Part shown: piece by piece, positions 36,902 through 46,167 of the stretch
How the letters are laid out: every line of letters starts with the position of its first letter
Position numbering within the stretch: position 1 is the first letter of the stretch
Assembly (NCBI RefSeq): GCF_001542815.1
Contig: NZ_CP006992.1
Span: forward strand, 3,105,501 to 3,169,500
Length of the DNA stretch: 64,000 nucleotides
Origin: Methylobacterium sp. AMS5
GTDB taxonomy: Bacteria > Pseudomonadota > Alphaproteobacteria > Rhizobiales > Beijerinckiaceae
Reading direction: 5' to 3'
The notes under the pieces: model-generated
Databases searched by the model: none
The model's input: only the letters and a program-made list of their open reading frames with translations
What the model was told of the DNA's origin: nothing
Translations under genes and position numbers: made by a program

Positions 36902-37360
36902 ATGACCAACACTGCGCTTGAACTGTTCTGCACCCGCATCGTCGATGCCGGCAGCCTGAACCAGGACGATGTTCGCGAACTCGCCCGCGACATCCTCCCC
37001 GACGGCATCATGGGCCGCGAAGAGGCCGACCTGCTGCTGGCGCTGGACCGCGCCGTCGCCGACACCCACGAAGGCTTCTCCGCCTTCGTCACGGCGGAAG
37101 TCGTGAACTTCGCCGTCTACGGCGAGCGCCCCACCGGCATCATCACCCGCGAGATGTCCGCGTGGCTCGCCGCCTCCATCGCCGGCCGCAAGGGCCCGAC
37201 GGCGCTCGGCGCCCGCATCGCCATGGAGATCGTGCGCGAGGCCGAGACCAGCGACGAGACGCTGATCGCCTTCGCCCTCAAGGCCAAGAGCGCGACCGCT
37301 AAAAGCGCAACGGCCAAGGCCGTCGCCTGCCGCACCGGTCGCATGCCCTGCGCTGCATGA
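36902..37360 (+). CDS. Conserved hypothetical protein, alphaproteobacterial type
   Basis: The 152-residue acidic, helical protein starts at ATG 36902; an in-frame ATG at 36845 is also possible. It has no signal peptide or membrane segment. Characteristic stretches are DVRELARDILPDGIMGREEAD, split by a Gly-Met turn, and VVNFAVYGERPTGIITREMS. A segment of repeated Ala/Lys/Ser-Thr (AKSATAKSATAKA) is near the end. I recall similar uncharacterised proteins in Hyphomicrobiales, but no domain name can be given with confidence. It stands alone between the L,D-transpeptidase and pccA. Confidence 0.65.
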   Translation: MTNTALELFCTRIVDAGSLNQDDVRELARDILPDGIMGREEADLLLALDRAVADTHEGFSAFVTAEVVNFAVYGERPTGIITREMSAWLAASIAGRKGPTALGARIAMEIVREAETSDETLIAFALKAKSATAKSATAKAVACRTGRMPCAA

Positions 37361-37587
37361 TGAATTCAGTTTTGAGCCCAGATGCACCCACGGCATCGGT
37401 TCCGCGGCCAGCATCCGAGCACCATCGAAATTCGAATTGACGGCCCCTCAATCGGATTTCACCGAAGCTGGCCTTTTGGGGCGTGCAGCACAGCTTCCGT
37501 CTCCCGCTTAAGTGCTTTATCGGGATGCGTTCGGGCTTGCCTTCGGGAGGGGCAGGTCGGGACAGTCTCCCTCAAGAAGCGGCTGCG

Positions 37588-39591
37588 ATGTTCGATAAGA
37601 TCCTGATTGCCAACCGGGGCGAAATCGCCTGCCGCATCATCAAGACGGCCCGGAAGATGGGCATCAAGACGGTGGCGGTCTATTCGGACGCCGATCGCGA
37701 TGCGGTCCACGTCGCGATGGCCGACGAGGCGGTGCATATCGGCCCGGCGCCCGCCGCGCAGTCCTACCTTCTGATCGAAAAGATCATCGACGCCTGCAAG
37801 CAGACCGGCGCCCAGGCGGTCCATCCGGGTTACGGCTTCCTCTCCGAGCGCGAGGCGTTCCCGAAGGCGCTGGCGGAAGCCGGCATCGTCTTCATCGGCC
37901 CCAATCCCGGCGCCATCGCCGCCATGGGCGACAAGATCGAGTCGAAGAAGGCCGCAGCAGCGGCGCAGGTCTCGACGGTGCCGGGCTTCCTCGGCGTGAT
38001 CGAGAGCCCTGAGCACGCCGTGACCATCGCCGACGAGATCGGCTATCCCGTGATGATCAAGGCGTCGGCGGGCGGCGGCGGCAAGGGCATGCGCATCGCC
38101 GAATCGGCCGACGAGGTCGCCGAGGGCTTCGCCCGCGCCAAGTCCGAGGCCTCGTCCTCCTTCGGCGACGACCGCGTCTTCGTGGAAAAATTCATCACCG
38201 ACCCGCGCCACATCGAGATCCAGGTGATCGGCGACAAGCACGGCAACGTGATCTATCTCGGCGAGCGCGAGTGCTCGATCCAGCGCCGCAACCAGAAGGT
38301 CATCGAGGAGGCGCCGTCGCCGCTTCTCGACGAAGAGACCCGCCGCAAGATGGGCGAGCAGGCGGTCGCGCTCGCCAAGGCCGTGAATTACGACTCCGCC
38401 GGCACCGTCGAGTTCGTCGCCGGCCAGGACAAGTCGTTCTACTTCCTCGAAATGAACACCCGCCTGCAGGTGGAGCACCCGGTCACCGAGATGATCACCG
38501 GGCTCGACCTCGTCGAACTGATGATCCGGGTGGCCGCCGGCGAGAAGCTGCCGCTGACGCAGGATCAGGTGAAGCTCGACGGCTGGGCGGTCGAGAGCCG
38601 CGTCTATGCCGAGGATCCGACCCGCAACTTCCTGCCCTCGATCGGCCGGCTGACCACCTACCAGCCGCCGGAGGAGGGCCCGCTCGGCGGGGCGACCGTG
38701 CGCAACGATACCGGCGTGGAGGAGGGCGGCGAGATCGCGATCCACTACGATCCGATGATCGCCAAGCTCGTGACCTGGGCGCCGACCCGCCTGGAGGCCA
38801 TCGACGCGCAGGCGACCGCGCTCGACGCCTTCGCCATCGAGGGCATCCGCCACAACATCCCCTTCCTCGCCACCCTGATGGCCCATCCCCGCTGGCGCGA
38901 CGCCCGGCTCTCGACGGGCTTCATCAAGGAGGAGTTCCCGGACGGCTTCATCGCACCCGAGCCCGAGGGGCCGGTCGCCCATCGGCTCGCGGCGGTGGCG
39001 GCGGCGATCGACCACAAGCTCAACATCCGCAAGCGCGGCATCTCCGGCCAGATGCGCGACCCGAGCCTGCTGACCTTCCAGCGCGAGCGCGTGGTGGTGC
39101 TCTCCGGCCAGCGCTTCAACGTCACCGTCGATACGCAAGGCGACGACCTCCTCGTCACCTTCGACGACGGCACGACAGCCGCGGTGCGCAGCGCGTGGCG
39201 CCCCGGCGCGCCGGTCTGGAGCGGTACGGTGGGCGATCAGTCGGTCGCGATCCAGGTGCGCCCGCTCCTCAACGGCGTGTTCCTGCAGCATGCGGGCGCG
39301 GCGGCGGAAGCGCGGGTCTTCACCCGCCGCGAGGCCGAACTCGCCGACCTGATGCCGGTCAAGGAGAATGCCGGCTCCGGCAAGCAGCTCCTTTGCCCGA
39401 TGCCCGGCCTGGTCAAGCAGATCATGGTCAGCGAGGGCCAGGAGGTGAAGAACGGCGAGCCGCTGGCCATCGTCGAGGCGATGAAGATGGAGAACGTGCT
39501 GCGCGCCGAGCGCGACGGCACCATCTCCAAGATCGCCGCGAAAGAAGGTGACAGCCTCGCGGTCGATGCGGTGATCCTGGAATTCGCCTGA
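37588..39591 (+). CDS. pccA: Propionyl-CoA carboxylase, biotin-carrier alpha subunit
   Basis: The 667-residue subunit carboxylates biotin with bicarbonate and ATP and passes CO2 to the beta subunit (not in this window), converting propionyl-CoA to methylmalonyl-CoA. The biotin carboxylase domain starts FDKILIANRGEIACRI. It has the ATP-grasp loop KASAGGGGKGMRIAE, and the catalytic EMNTRLQVEHPVTE is clear. After the PCC-type BT domain, the biotinyl lysine is about K633 in AMKMENV. In methylotrophs of this group it serves the ethylmalonyl-CoA pathway for glyoxylate regeneration. Confidence 0.94.
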   Translation: MFDKILIANRGEIACRIIKTARKMGIKTVAVYSDADRDAVHVAMADEAVHIGPAPAAQSYLLIEKIIDACKQTGAQAVHPGYGFLSEREAFPKALAEAGIVFIGPNPGAIAAMGDKIESKKAAAAAQVSTVPGFLGVIESPEHAVTIADEIGYPVMIKASAGGGGKGMRIAESADEVAEGFARAKSEASSSFGDDRVFVEKFITDPRHIEIQVIGDKHGNVIYLGERECSIQRRNQKVIEEAPSPLLDEETRRKMGEQAVALAKAVNYDSAGTVEFVAGQDKSFYFLEMNTRLQVEHPVTEMITGLDLVELMIRVAAGEKLPLTQDQVKLDGWAVESRVYAEDPTRNFLPSIGRLTTYQPPEEGPLGGATVRNDTGVEEGGEIAIHYDPMIAKLVTWAPTRLEAIDAQATALDAFAIEGIRHNIPFLATLMAHPRWRDARLSTGFIKEEFPDGFIAPEPEGPVAHRLAAVAAAIDHKLNIRKRGISGQMRDPSLLTFQRERVVVLSGQRFNVTVDTQGDDLLVTFDDGTTAAVRSAWRPGAPVWSGTVGDQSVAIQVRPLLNGVFLQHAGAAAEARVFTRREAELADLMPVKENAGSGKQLLCPMPGLVKQIMVSEGQEVKNGEPLAIVEAMKMENVLRAERDGTISKIAAKEGDSLAVDAVILEFA

Positions 39592-39619
39592 TCGGCAGAA
39601 CACGCCTGCCATCGTGAGC

Positions 39620-39672
39620 GAAGCGGTCCGGCGGCGCGACGATTTCGCGATCTGCCCGACCGCTTCTCCTTT
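39620..39672 (+). terminator. Long hairpin after pccA
   Basis: GAAGCGGTC (39620-39628) pairs with GACCGCTTC (39658-39666) around a 29-nt loop. The loop itself contains CGCGA/TCGCG. TCCTTTCC follows. It lies about 30 bp after the pccA stop and is a plausible terminator. Confidence 0.6.
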
Positions 39673-39782
39673 CCCCGAACGTCCGGACTGACGACGCACG
39701 AGAGGGATCGGGGGCGGATCGCCTCGGTCTTCGACCGCATCCGCCGGAGAGCGGGCACGCCCCTCCATCCGCCCTCAAGGAT

Positions 39783-40214
39783 ATGCCGCTCTATTTCGCC
39801 TACGGCGCCAACATGGACGCCGCCGCCATGGCCCAGCGCTGCCCGGCCTCGCAGCTGATCGGGCGCGGGCGCTTGCCGCGGCACCGCTTCATCATCATGC
39901 GGGAGGGCTGGGCCTCCGTGGTGCGCGCGCCGGGCGCCACGGTGTGGGGCGTGCTGTGGGAACTGGCGCTCTCCGACGTGCCGGCCCTCGACCGCTACGA
40001 GGGTGTGGCCGGCGGCCTCTACGTGAAGGCCTATCAGCCGATCGTCACCGATGGCGGCACGAAGCGCGCCCTGATCTATCTCGGCCGCAGCGGAGCCGGC
40101 GGCCTGCCGCGGCCGGGCTATCTCGAAGCCGTGCTCGCGGCGGGGCAGGCGGCTCAACTGCCGGGGCCCTACCTCCAGGAGATCCGCGGCTGGCAGCGCC
40201 GAACTCCGGCCTGA
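39783..40214 (+). CDS. Gamma-glutamylcyclotransferase-like protein
   Basis: The 143-residue protein has the GGCT/AIG2-like fold: [11 protein letters not shown] carries the YGxN substrate loop, VWGVLWEL follows, and the catalytic glutamate E73 is in DRYEGV. Such enzymes release 5-oxoproline from gamma-glutamyl amines or peptides. No neighbouring gene indicates the substrate. The C-terminus ([12 protein letters not shown]) is typical of the alphaproteobacterial branch. Confidence 0.85.
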   Translation: MPLYFAYGANMDAAAMAQRCPASQLIGRGRLPRHRFIIMREGWASVVRAPGATVWGVLWELALSDVPALDRYEGVAGGLYVKAYQPIVTDGGTKRALIYLGRSGAGGLPRPGYLEAVLAAGQAAQLPGPYLQEIRGWQRRTPA

Positions 40215-40233
40215 CCCGCGCATCGCGCACGGC

Positions 40234-40436
40234 TCGAAGCGACCCCTGGTACTTGCACTGCGCGACTTTCGGCTGGAACCTCCTCGGCAGCCCGCTATCC
40301 GCCGTGCTGCTTCGGCAATTTCATCGACGGCGTGCTCTTCATCTCACTGGCGTGGTATCTCATCGACCCTCCGCAGGCGGCAGCCGCGCGCCGCACCGAG
40401 GCCGCGCCGGCCTCCGCCGCCATGGCCACCCGCTAG
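40234..40436 (+). pseudogene. Possible decayed reading frame
   Basis: Between the cyclotransferase and acylphosphatase genes, two frames carry hydrophobic, protein-like segments that do not join. One has [16 protein letters not shown]. The other, shifted, has [22 protein letters not shown] and ends at the TAG 40434-40436. This may be the remnant of a small membrane protein broken by a frameshift, or chance. No start codon or ribosome-binding site is evident. Confidence 0.2.
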
Positions 40437-40488
40437 TCGGAAGCGCGAGGCTCCCGGCTCCGGCACGGAACCGGGAGTCCCCTCCATC

Positions 40489-40773
40489 GTGAGCACCGAC
40501 GACAAGACCATCCGTGTCGTGATCCGCGGCCGCGTGCAGGGCGTGTCCTACCGCGCCTGGACAAAGAAACAGGCGGACCGGCACGGCGTCGCGGGCTGGG
40601 TCCGCAACTTGCCCGACGGCACCGTCGAAGCTTTGTTCTCCGGGCCCGCCGAGGCCGTCGATGCGCTGCTCGCCGCCTGCCGGCGCGGTCCGTTCGCGGC
40701 GCGCGTCGACGGCATCGAGGTGAGCGAGGAGGCCGAGGCCGCTCCGGGCGCGGGTTTCAACATCCGCGCCTAG
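40489..40773 (+). CDS. acyP: Acylphosphatase
   Basis: The 94-residue enzyme hydrolyses acyl phosphates. The phosphate-binding loop [10 protein letters not shown] with catalytic R22 and the asparagine N40 in [13 protein letters not shown] are both present. The start is GTG 40489, with GGGAG about 11 nt upstream. It is a single small gene upstream of the DUF599 gene. Confidence 0.93.
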   Translation: MSTDDKTIRVVIRGRVQGVSYRAWTKKQADRHGVAGWVRNLPDGTVEALFSGPAEAVDALLAACRRGPFAARVDGIEVSEEAEAAPGAGFNIRA

Positions 40774-40874
40774 ACAGGTCGAGGGCTTGCCCACCGAGCC
40801 GCCGGCCTGTAGCCGCCGGGGCAGCACGCCCACCCGGACCGGCGAGACGAAACCGCGATGACGACGCCCTGACC

Positions 40875-41588
40875 ATGTGGGACCTCCACGCCTTTTCCCC
40901 GCTCGACTTCGCGGCGCTCGTCTTCTTCGTGGCGTCCTGGGCCGGCTACAGCTTTGCCGTGCAGCGGCGACGGGGCGACCGGCTGAGCCTCAGCCAGATC
41001 ATGAACCGGCAGCGGCACAAATGGGCCGTCCAGATGATCACCCGCGACAACCGCGTGGTGGATACGACGATCAACGCCTCGCTTCAGAACGGCACCGCCT
41101 TCTTCGCCTCGACCGCGCTGATCGCACTCGGTTCGGTGCTGACACTCTCGCGCTCGGGCGACGACGTGCTCAACCTGTTCTCCGCGCTGCCCTTCGGCGC
41201 GGGAACGACCCGGCAGACCTGGGAGATCAAGGTCGCCGGGCTCGCCGTCGTGTTCGTCTACGCCTTCTTCAAGTTCGCCTGGGCCTACCGGCTGTTCAAT
41301 TACGGCGCGATCCTGATCGGCGCGGTGCCGCCCAAGGGCTCGGGCGCCTCCGAGGCGGTGATGCTCCGGGCGGCCGAGCGGGCCGGCGCGATGAACGTGG
41401 CGGCGGGCTCGCATTTCGCCAAAGGCCAGCGTGCTTTCCTGTTCGCGCTGGCTTATCTCGGCTGGTTCGTGAGCGCGCCGGTGATGATGCTCGCCACCGC
41501 CAGCGTGGTCTGGGTGATGTGGCGGCGCCAGTTCTCCTCGCGGATCCGCGCCTTTCTGCTCGCCGAGGATGACCCACATGGCCGATGA
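40875..41588 (+). CDS. DUF599 membrane protein
   Basis: The 237-residue protein has four hydrophobic segments: DFAALVFFVASWAGYSFAV, TAFFASTALIALGSVLTL, VAGLAVVFVYAFFKFAWAYRLF and LFALAYLGWFVSAPVMMLAT. Between the first two is RHKWAVQMITRDNRVVDTTI, the conserved block of DUF599. The function is unknown. Its 3' end overlaps the following DUF3253 gene by 20 bp. Confidence 0.88.
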   Translation: MWDLHAFSPLDFAALVFFVASWAGYSFAVQRRRGDRLSLSQIMNRQRHKWAVQMITRDNRVVDTTINASLQNGTAFFASTALIALGSVLTLSRSGDDVLNLFSALPFGAGTTRQTWEIKVAGLAVVFVYAFFKFAWAYRLFNYGAILIGAVPPKGSGASEAVMLRAAERAGAMNVAAGSHFAKGQRAFLFALAYLGWFVSAPVMMLATASVVWVMWRRQFSSRIRAFLLAEDDPHGR

Positions 41589-41841
41589 AGCCGCGATCGA
41601 AGAGACGATGCTGCGGCTCGTTAGCGAGCGCGGGGCGGACAAGACCTGCTGCCCCTCCGAGATCGCCCGTGCCCTCGGCGGCCCGCATCCGGATGGCTGG
41701 AGCCCGCTGATGCAGCCGGTCCGCCGCGTCGCCGTGCGGCTGACGAAGGAAGGCCGGGTGCAGATCATGCGCAAGGGCAAGCCGGTGGAGGATCCGGACG
41801 ATTTTCGCGGGATCTATCGCTTGAGTCTGCCGCGGGGGTGA
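41569..41841 (+). CDS. DUF3253 protein
   Basis: The 90-residue protein overlaps the end of the DUF599 gene; ATG 41578 is an alternative start. The winged-helix-like core LVSERGADKTCCPSEIARAL and the VRRVAVRLTKEGRVQIMRKG block are diagnostic of DUF3253. A role as a small DNA-binding protein is inferred from the fold only. It converges on the YdcF-like gene. Confidence 0.82.
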   Translation: MTHMADEAAIEETMLRLVSERGADKTCCPSEIARALGGPHPDGWSPLMQPVRRVAVRLTKEGRVQIMRKGKPVEDPDDFRGIYRLSLPRG

Positions 41842-41848
41842 CGGCGTT

Positions 41849-42646
41849 TCACGGCGCCGGCAGCACCGCGTCGGTGTAGCCGGTGAGCCGGTAGGCGATC
41901 ATCCCGATCCACTCCTTCACGCCGATATCGAGTTCCCCCAGACCGGTGGAGGCGAAGCTGGCGAGGCGGTAGGCATCGCGCGGCCAGTTGGTGCGGTAAT
42001 CGACGGGATAGGCGGTGACGTCGAACCCGGCCTTGCGGAAGCAGCCCATCGAGCGCGGCATGTGCCAGGCGGAGGTGACGAGGAGCCAGCGCTCGCCGGG
42101 CTTCGGCTGCACCATGCGCGCAGAGAACACTGCGTTCTCGTGGGTGTTGCGCGATTGCTGCTCCAGGATCAGGCGGTTGCGCGGCACGCCGAGCGTGTCG
42201 GCGTAGCGGCTGACGATCTCGGCCTCCGAGACCGCGTCCTCGCGATTGCTGCCGGAGCCACCCGAGAAGACGAGACGCGCCTGCGGGTAGCGTCGGGCGA
42301 GGTCGGCGAGAGCGATGGCCCGCTCGCCCGCTTCGTTGACGGTGATCTGGTCACGGCCGATCGAGGTATCGGCCTCGACCGTCCCGCCGAGCACGACGAT
42401 GCCGGTGATCGGCGTGCCGTCATCGGTGAAGCTCGGAAACCGGTTCTCCAGCGGCGCCAGCGTCCAGGCCGAGAGCGGCGAGAGCCCGGCGACGAGGAGC
42501 CCGACGAAGCCGGCGATCGTGAGCACCCGCCCGACCCCGCGGCCGGCCTCGGTGAAGAGCAGGAGACAGCCGAGGAGCCCGAGCAGGATCAGGAAGTTCG
42601 ATGGCGTGAGGACGAAGAAGATCAGCTTCGAGAGCGGGAAGAACAT
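41849..42646 (-). CDS. YdcF/ElyC family protein (DUF218)
   Basis: The 265-residue protein has two N-terminal membrane helices (FLILLGLLGCLLLF and TIAGFVGLLVAGL) and a DUF218 domain. That domain shows VVLGGTVEADTSI, LVFSGGSGSN, EQQSRNTHENAVFS and VTSAWHMPRSMGCF. ElyC of E. coli is needed for envelope biogenesis and lipid-carrier use. The start ATG 42646 (MFFPLSKLIFFV) is the usual one; a GTG at 42685 would add 13 polar residues. It starts 64 bp after the GST stop on the same strand. Confidence 0.88.
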   Translation of the reverse strand: MFFPLSKLIFFVLTPSNFLILLGLLGCLLLFTEAGRGVGRVLTIAGFVGLLVAGLSPLSAWTLAPLENRFPSFTDDGTPITGIVVLGGTVEADTSIGRDQITVNEAGERAIALADLARRYPQARLVFSGGSGSNREDAVSEAEIVSRYADTLGVPRNRLILEQQSRNTHENAVFSARMVQPKPGERWLLVTSAWHMPRSMGCFRKAGFDVTAYPVDYRTNWPRDAYRLASFASTGLGELDIGVKEWIGMIAYRLTGYTDAVLPAP

Positions 42647-42709
42647 CGTCTTCTTTCGTCCGGGGTTCGACACGGCATCCGACACGGGCTGACCTTCGCC
42701 GGAAACAGT

Positions 42710-43333
42710 TCAGGTGAGCGGCAGCGACAGAACGGCCGTGGCGGCGGGCCGTTGCGCGAGCGCGCCCAGCCAGCGGCGGATGTTCGGGCGCTCCTCCCGC
42801 TCCAGCGGCAGTTGGAACCAGCGATTCGCCGCGAGCCCCACGGCGATGTCGGCGATGGAGAAAAGCTCGCCCGCCACGTGGGGCGTGTCTGCGAGATGCC
42901 GGTCGAGCAGGGCGGCACAGCGCTCGGAGCCGGCGCGCGACGCCTCGATCATCCGCGCGTCCCGCTTGTCGGGGGCGACGCGCACGAGTTGGAGGAAGGC
43001 GTCGCGCATCGCCGGGGTGAAGGCGGTGGCCTGCCAATCGAGCCACTGGTCGATGAGCGCGCGGGCACGCGGCGCCGCCGGCAGGGCCAGCGGGCCGCCA
43101 TGGGCGTAAGCGAGATAGCGCAGGATCGCGTTCGACTCCCAGAGGACGAAGCCATCCTCTTCCAGCGTCGGCACGAGGCCGTTGGGATTCATCGCGCGGT
43201 AGCGGGCATCATGGACGATGCCGTGCGCGCCGCCCGCCTCAATATGTTCGTAGGCCAGACCCAGTTCGTCGAGCGCCCAGAGCGCCTTCTGAACGTTTCC
43301 GGAGCTGGCCCGCCCCCACAGCTTCAGCATCAT
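42710..43333 (-). CDS. Glutathione S-transferase family protein
   Basis: The 207-residue protein has an N-terminal thioredoxin-like GST domain (LKLWGRASSGNVQKALWALD). NPNGLVPTLEEDGFVLWESNAI provides the cis-Pro and glutathione-binding Glu-Ser pair. An all-helical C-terminal domain includes SIADIAVG. The catalytic residue is probably Ser in RASSGNV. The substrate is unknown. It overlaps the epmB stop by 4 bp and so belongs to the epmA-epmB-GST unit. Confidence 0.9.
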   Translation of the reverse strand: MMLKLWGRASSGNVQKALWALDELGLAYEHIEAGGAHGIVHDARYRAMNPNGLVPTLEEDGFVLWESNAILRYLAYAHGGPLALPAAPRARALIDQWLDWQATAFTPAMRDAFLQLVRVAPDKRDARMIEASRAGSERCAALLDRHLADTPHVAGELFSIADIAVGLAANRWFQLPLEREERPNIRRWLGALAQRPAATAVLSLPLT

Positions 43334-44391
43334 CGCACGTCCTCGTCGTCGCTCTCGGGGGGATAGGCGTGAACGGCCCCGCCCGGATCGGTCACCCGCC
43401 AGGACTCGCCCGCCTCGTCAAGATAGCCCGGCCCCACCGGCACCTTGCCGTGGCCACCGGGAATGTCGAGCACGTAGAGCGGCTGGGCGAGACCGGAGAG
43501 GCGACCGCGCAAGCTTCGCATCAGCGCCTGCCCCTCCGGCAGCGCCGTGCGCAGATGGCCGGTGCCCGGCGCGAGATCGCCGTGGTGGAGGTAGTAGGGC
43601 TTGATCCGGTTCTCGACGAAGCGGCGCATCAGGGCTTCGAGCGTTTCGGCATCGTCGTTGACGCCGCGCAAGAGCACGCTCTGGCTCACCATCGGGATGC
43701 CGGCATCGACCAGCCGGGCCATGGCCCCGCGCGCGGCCGGCGTGAATTCGCGTGGATGGTTGGCGTGGAGCGCCACGAACACCGCGCCGGAAAACCCCTT
43801 GAGGGCGGCGACCAGGGCCGCATCGACGCGGGCGGGCTCGACCACCGGCACGCGGGTGTGGAAGCGCAGCACCCGCACATGCGGGATCGCGCCGAGCGCC
43901 TCGGTGATCGCCGCGAGCCGCCGGGGCGAGAGGGCGAAGGGGTCGCCTCCCGTCACCACCACCTCCCAGATCTCCGGATGCGCGGCGATGTAGCGGTAGG
44001 CACCCGCCAATTCCGCCTCGCTGAGCGAACCCTGGCCTTGGGGGCCGACGCGCTCGCGGCGGAAGCAGAAACGGCAATAGACCGGGCAGATGTGGAGCGG
44101 CTTCAGCAGCACCCGGTCGGGATAACGGTGGACGATGCCGGGCACCGCCTCATGCGCGTCGTCGCCGATCGGGTCGGCGCGCTCCTCGGGCCGCGTCTCA
44201 ATCTCCTCCGCGCGCGGCACGAATTGGTGAGCGATCGGGTCGTCGGGATCGTTCGCGTCGATCAGTTCGGCCATGTCGGCGGTCACCGAGACGGCGTAAC
44301 GCGCCGCGACCCGCTCCAGGGCGGGGAGGGCAGCCGCGTCCACCAGCCCGGCGCGGGCCAGCGCGGTGACACTCTTCAGGGCGAGGCTCAC
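43330..44391 (-). CDS. epmB: EF-P beta-lysylation protein EpmB (lysine 2,3-aminomutase-like radical SAM enzyme)
   Basis: The 353-residue radical SAM enzyme converts (S)-alpha-lysine to (R)-beta-lysine for EF-P modification. The [4Fe-4S] cluster motif is CPVYCRFCFRRE (CxxxCxxC, about residues 118-129). VVTGGDPFALSPRRL, HTRVPVVEPAR and the PLP-lysine region YVLDIPGGHGKVPVGP follow. EpmB is distinguished from catabolic lysine aminomutase by its length and its linkage to epmA. Its ATG overlaps the epmA stop (ATGA). Confidence 0.93.
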   Translation of the reverse strand: MSLALKSVTALARAGLVDAAALPALERVAARYAVSVTADMAELIDANDPDDPIAHQFVPRAEEIETRPEERADPIGDDAHEAVPGIVHRYPDRVLLKPLHICPVYCRFCFRRERVGPQGQGSLSEAELAGAYRYIAAHPEIWEVVVTGGDPFALSPRRLAAITEALGAIPHVRVLRFHTRVPVVEPARVDAALVAALKGFSGAVFVALHANHPREFTPAARGAMARLVDAGIPMVSQSVLLRGVNDDAETLEALMRRFVENRIKPYYLHHGDLAPGTGHLRTALPEGQALMRSLRGRLSGLAQPLYVLDIPGGHGKVPVGPGYLDEAGESWRVTDPGGAVHAYPPESDDEDVR

Positions 44392-45446
44392 CGCGACCGA
44401 TTCCGGGGGACCGGTGTCCAGATCACGTCGTCGATGCGCGGCGCGCCGGTGGCCAGCATCACCAGCCGGTCGAAGCCGAGCGCGATGCCGCTAGCCTCGG
44501 GCATGATCGCCAGCGCGTCCAGGAACTCCTCGTCGATCGGATAGCGCTCGCCGTAGATGCGGGCTTTCTCCGCCATCTCCGCCTCGAAGCGGCGGCGCTG
44601 CTCGGCGGGATCGGTGAGTTCGCCGAAGGCGTTGGCGAGTTCGACGCCGCAGGCATAGAGTTCGAAGCGCTCGGCGACCCGCGGGTCGCGCGGGCTCGGC
44701 CGGGCGAGCGCCGCCTCGCTCACCGGATACTCGCACAGGATGGTCGGGCGCCCCTGGCCGAGATGCGGCTCGATCAGCCCGACGAGGACGCGGCTGAACA
44801 GGTCGGCCCAGCTGTCGTCGGGCGCCACGCGCAGGCCGCGGGTCATCACCGCATCGGCGAGGGTGTCGCGGTCGGTCCCGCCGTCGGGCGAGACCGTGGC
44901 GAGGAGATCGATGGCAGCAAAGCGCTGGAAGGCCTCCGCCAGGGTCAGCCGCTCGAAGGGTGCGAACGGATCGGCCTCGCGCCCGCGAAAGGTCAGGCGC
45001 TTCACGCCCGCGGTTTCGGCGGCGAGGGCCAAAAGTGCGGCACCGTCCTGCATCAGCGCGTCGTAGCGCTCGCCCGCCCGGTACCATTCGAGCATCGTGA
45101 ATTCGGGATGGTGCAACGCGCCGCGTTCGCGGTTGCGGAAGACGTGGGCGAGGCTGAACAGGCGCGGTTCACCCGCGGCCAGCAGCTTCTTGCAGGCGAA
45201 TTCCGGCGAGGTGTGGAGATAGAGCGGCTCGCGCGCACCATCGGGCAGGATCGCTTCCGTGGCGAAGGCCGAGAGATGCGCCTCGTTGCCGGGAGAGACT
45301 TGCAGCGCGGCGGCTTCGACCTCGACGAAATCGCGCTCCGCGAACCACGCGCGAAACCCCGCGAGGATGCGGTTGCGGGTGAGCAGCAGCGGCCGTCGGT
45401 CCGCATGGAGGCCGGGATGCCACCAGGGCGAAGACTCGTGACTCAC
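44388..45446 (-). CDS. epmA: EF-P--lysine ligase EpmA (PoxA/GenX)
   Basis: The 352-residue class II synthetase-like protein attaches beta-lysine to the EF-P lysine. It has motif 2 FRNRERGALHHPEFTMLEW and motif 3 GIALGFDRLVML but lacks the N-terminal anticodon-binding domain of LysRS, as expected. The GTG 45446 start (SHESSPWWHPGLHADR) was chosen over an upstream frame running antisense through efp. It is divergent from efp (123 bp), next to epmB. Confidence 0.94.
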   Translation of the reverse strand: MSHESSPWWHPGLHADRRPLLLTRNRILAGFRAWFAERDFVEVEAAALQVSPGNEAHLSAFATEAILPDGAREPLYLHTSPEFACKKLLAAGEPRLFSLAHVFRNRERGALHHPEFTMLEWYRAGERYDALMQDGAALLALAAETAGVKRLTFRGREADPFAPFERLTLAEAFQRFAAIDLLATVSPDGGTDRDTLADAVMTRGLRVAPDDSWADLFSRVLVGLIEPHLGQGRPTILCEYPVSEAALARPSPRDPRVAERFELYACGVELANAFGELTDPAEQRRRFEAEMAEKARIYGERYPIDEEFLDALAIMPEASGIALGFDRLVMLATGAPRIDDVIWTPVPRNRSR

Positions 45447-45569
45447 GCGAAAACAGCCTCCGGCTGGCAACCGAGCCGCGGATAGGGTAGGGCCTCGCGG
45501 ATGATTCCGCTCATCCGGCCGAGACGCCGGTGAAGAGCCGCCGTTCTCGTCAAGCCAAGGTCCACGCTC

Positions 45570-46136
45570 GTGAAAGTGATCGCCAGTACCCTTCGCAAGG
45601 GCAACGTCGTCGATAAGGACGGCAAGCTCTACGTCATCCTGACGGCGGAGAACATCCACCCCGGCAAGGGCACTCCGGTGACGCAGCTCGATATGCGCCG
45701 CATCACCGACGGCGTGAAGATCTCCGAGCGCTACCGTACCACCGAGCAGGTCGAGCGGGCCTTCGTCGAGGACCGCGACCACACCTTCCTGTACCAGGAC
45801 GGCGAGGGGTATCACTTCATGAACCCCGAGAGCTACGAGCAGATCGCCGTCCCCGCGGACGTGGTCGGCGACGCCGCCCCCTACCTGCAGGAGGGCATGA
45901 CCGTGACCCTCTCGACCCATAACGGCGTGCCGCTGACCATCGAGCTGCCGCAGCGCATGACCTTCGAGATCGTCGAGACCGAGCCGGTCACCAAGGGCCA
46001 GACCGCCTCCTCTTCCTACAAGCCGGCGCTGCTTTCGAACGGCGTGAAGACCTCGGTGCCGCCGCATGTCAGCACCGGCACCCGCGTCGTCATCATGACG
46101 GCGGACGGCTCCTACGTGGAGCGCGCCAAGGACTGA
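45570..46136 (+). CDS. efp: Elongation factor P
   Basis: The 188-residue translation factor relieves ribosome stalling at polyproline stretches. The first KOW/SH3-like domain contains the modified lysine K33 in [14 protein letters not shown]. The central OB domain and C-terminal OB domain ([15 protein letters not shown]) follow. The start is GTG 45570. Its beta-lysylation enzymes EpmA and EpmB are encoded immediately upstream on the other strand, which makes this a self-contained modification set. Confidence 0.97.
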   Translation: MKVIASTLRKGNVVDKDGKLYVILTAENIHPGKGTPVTQLDMRRITDGVKISERYRTTEQVERAFVEDRDHTFLYQDGEGYHFMNPESYEQIAVPADVVGDAAPYLQEGMTVTLSTHNGVPLTIELPQRMTFEIVETEPVTKGQTASSSYKPALLSNGVKTSVPPHVSTGTRVVIMTADGSYVERAKD

Positions 46137-46167
46137 TTTTCTCTCGGTCGGCGGCTCCCTATCCACT

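Noticed and set aside
37459..39768. 769-residue minus-strand frame opposite pccA
   Set aside because: Antisense to a perfectly recognisable biotin carboxylase; shadow composition.
43330..44391. Catabolic lysine 2,3-aminomutase
   Set aside because: Length, overlap with epmA and proximity to efp point to EpmB.
44388..45446. Lysyl-tRNA synthetase, class II
   Set aside because: It lacks the anticodon-binding domain and sits with epmB and efp, so it is EpmA.
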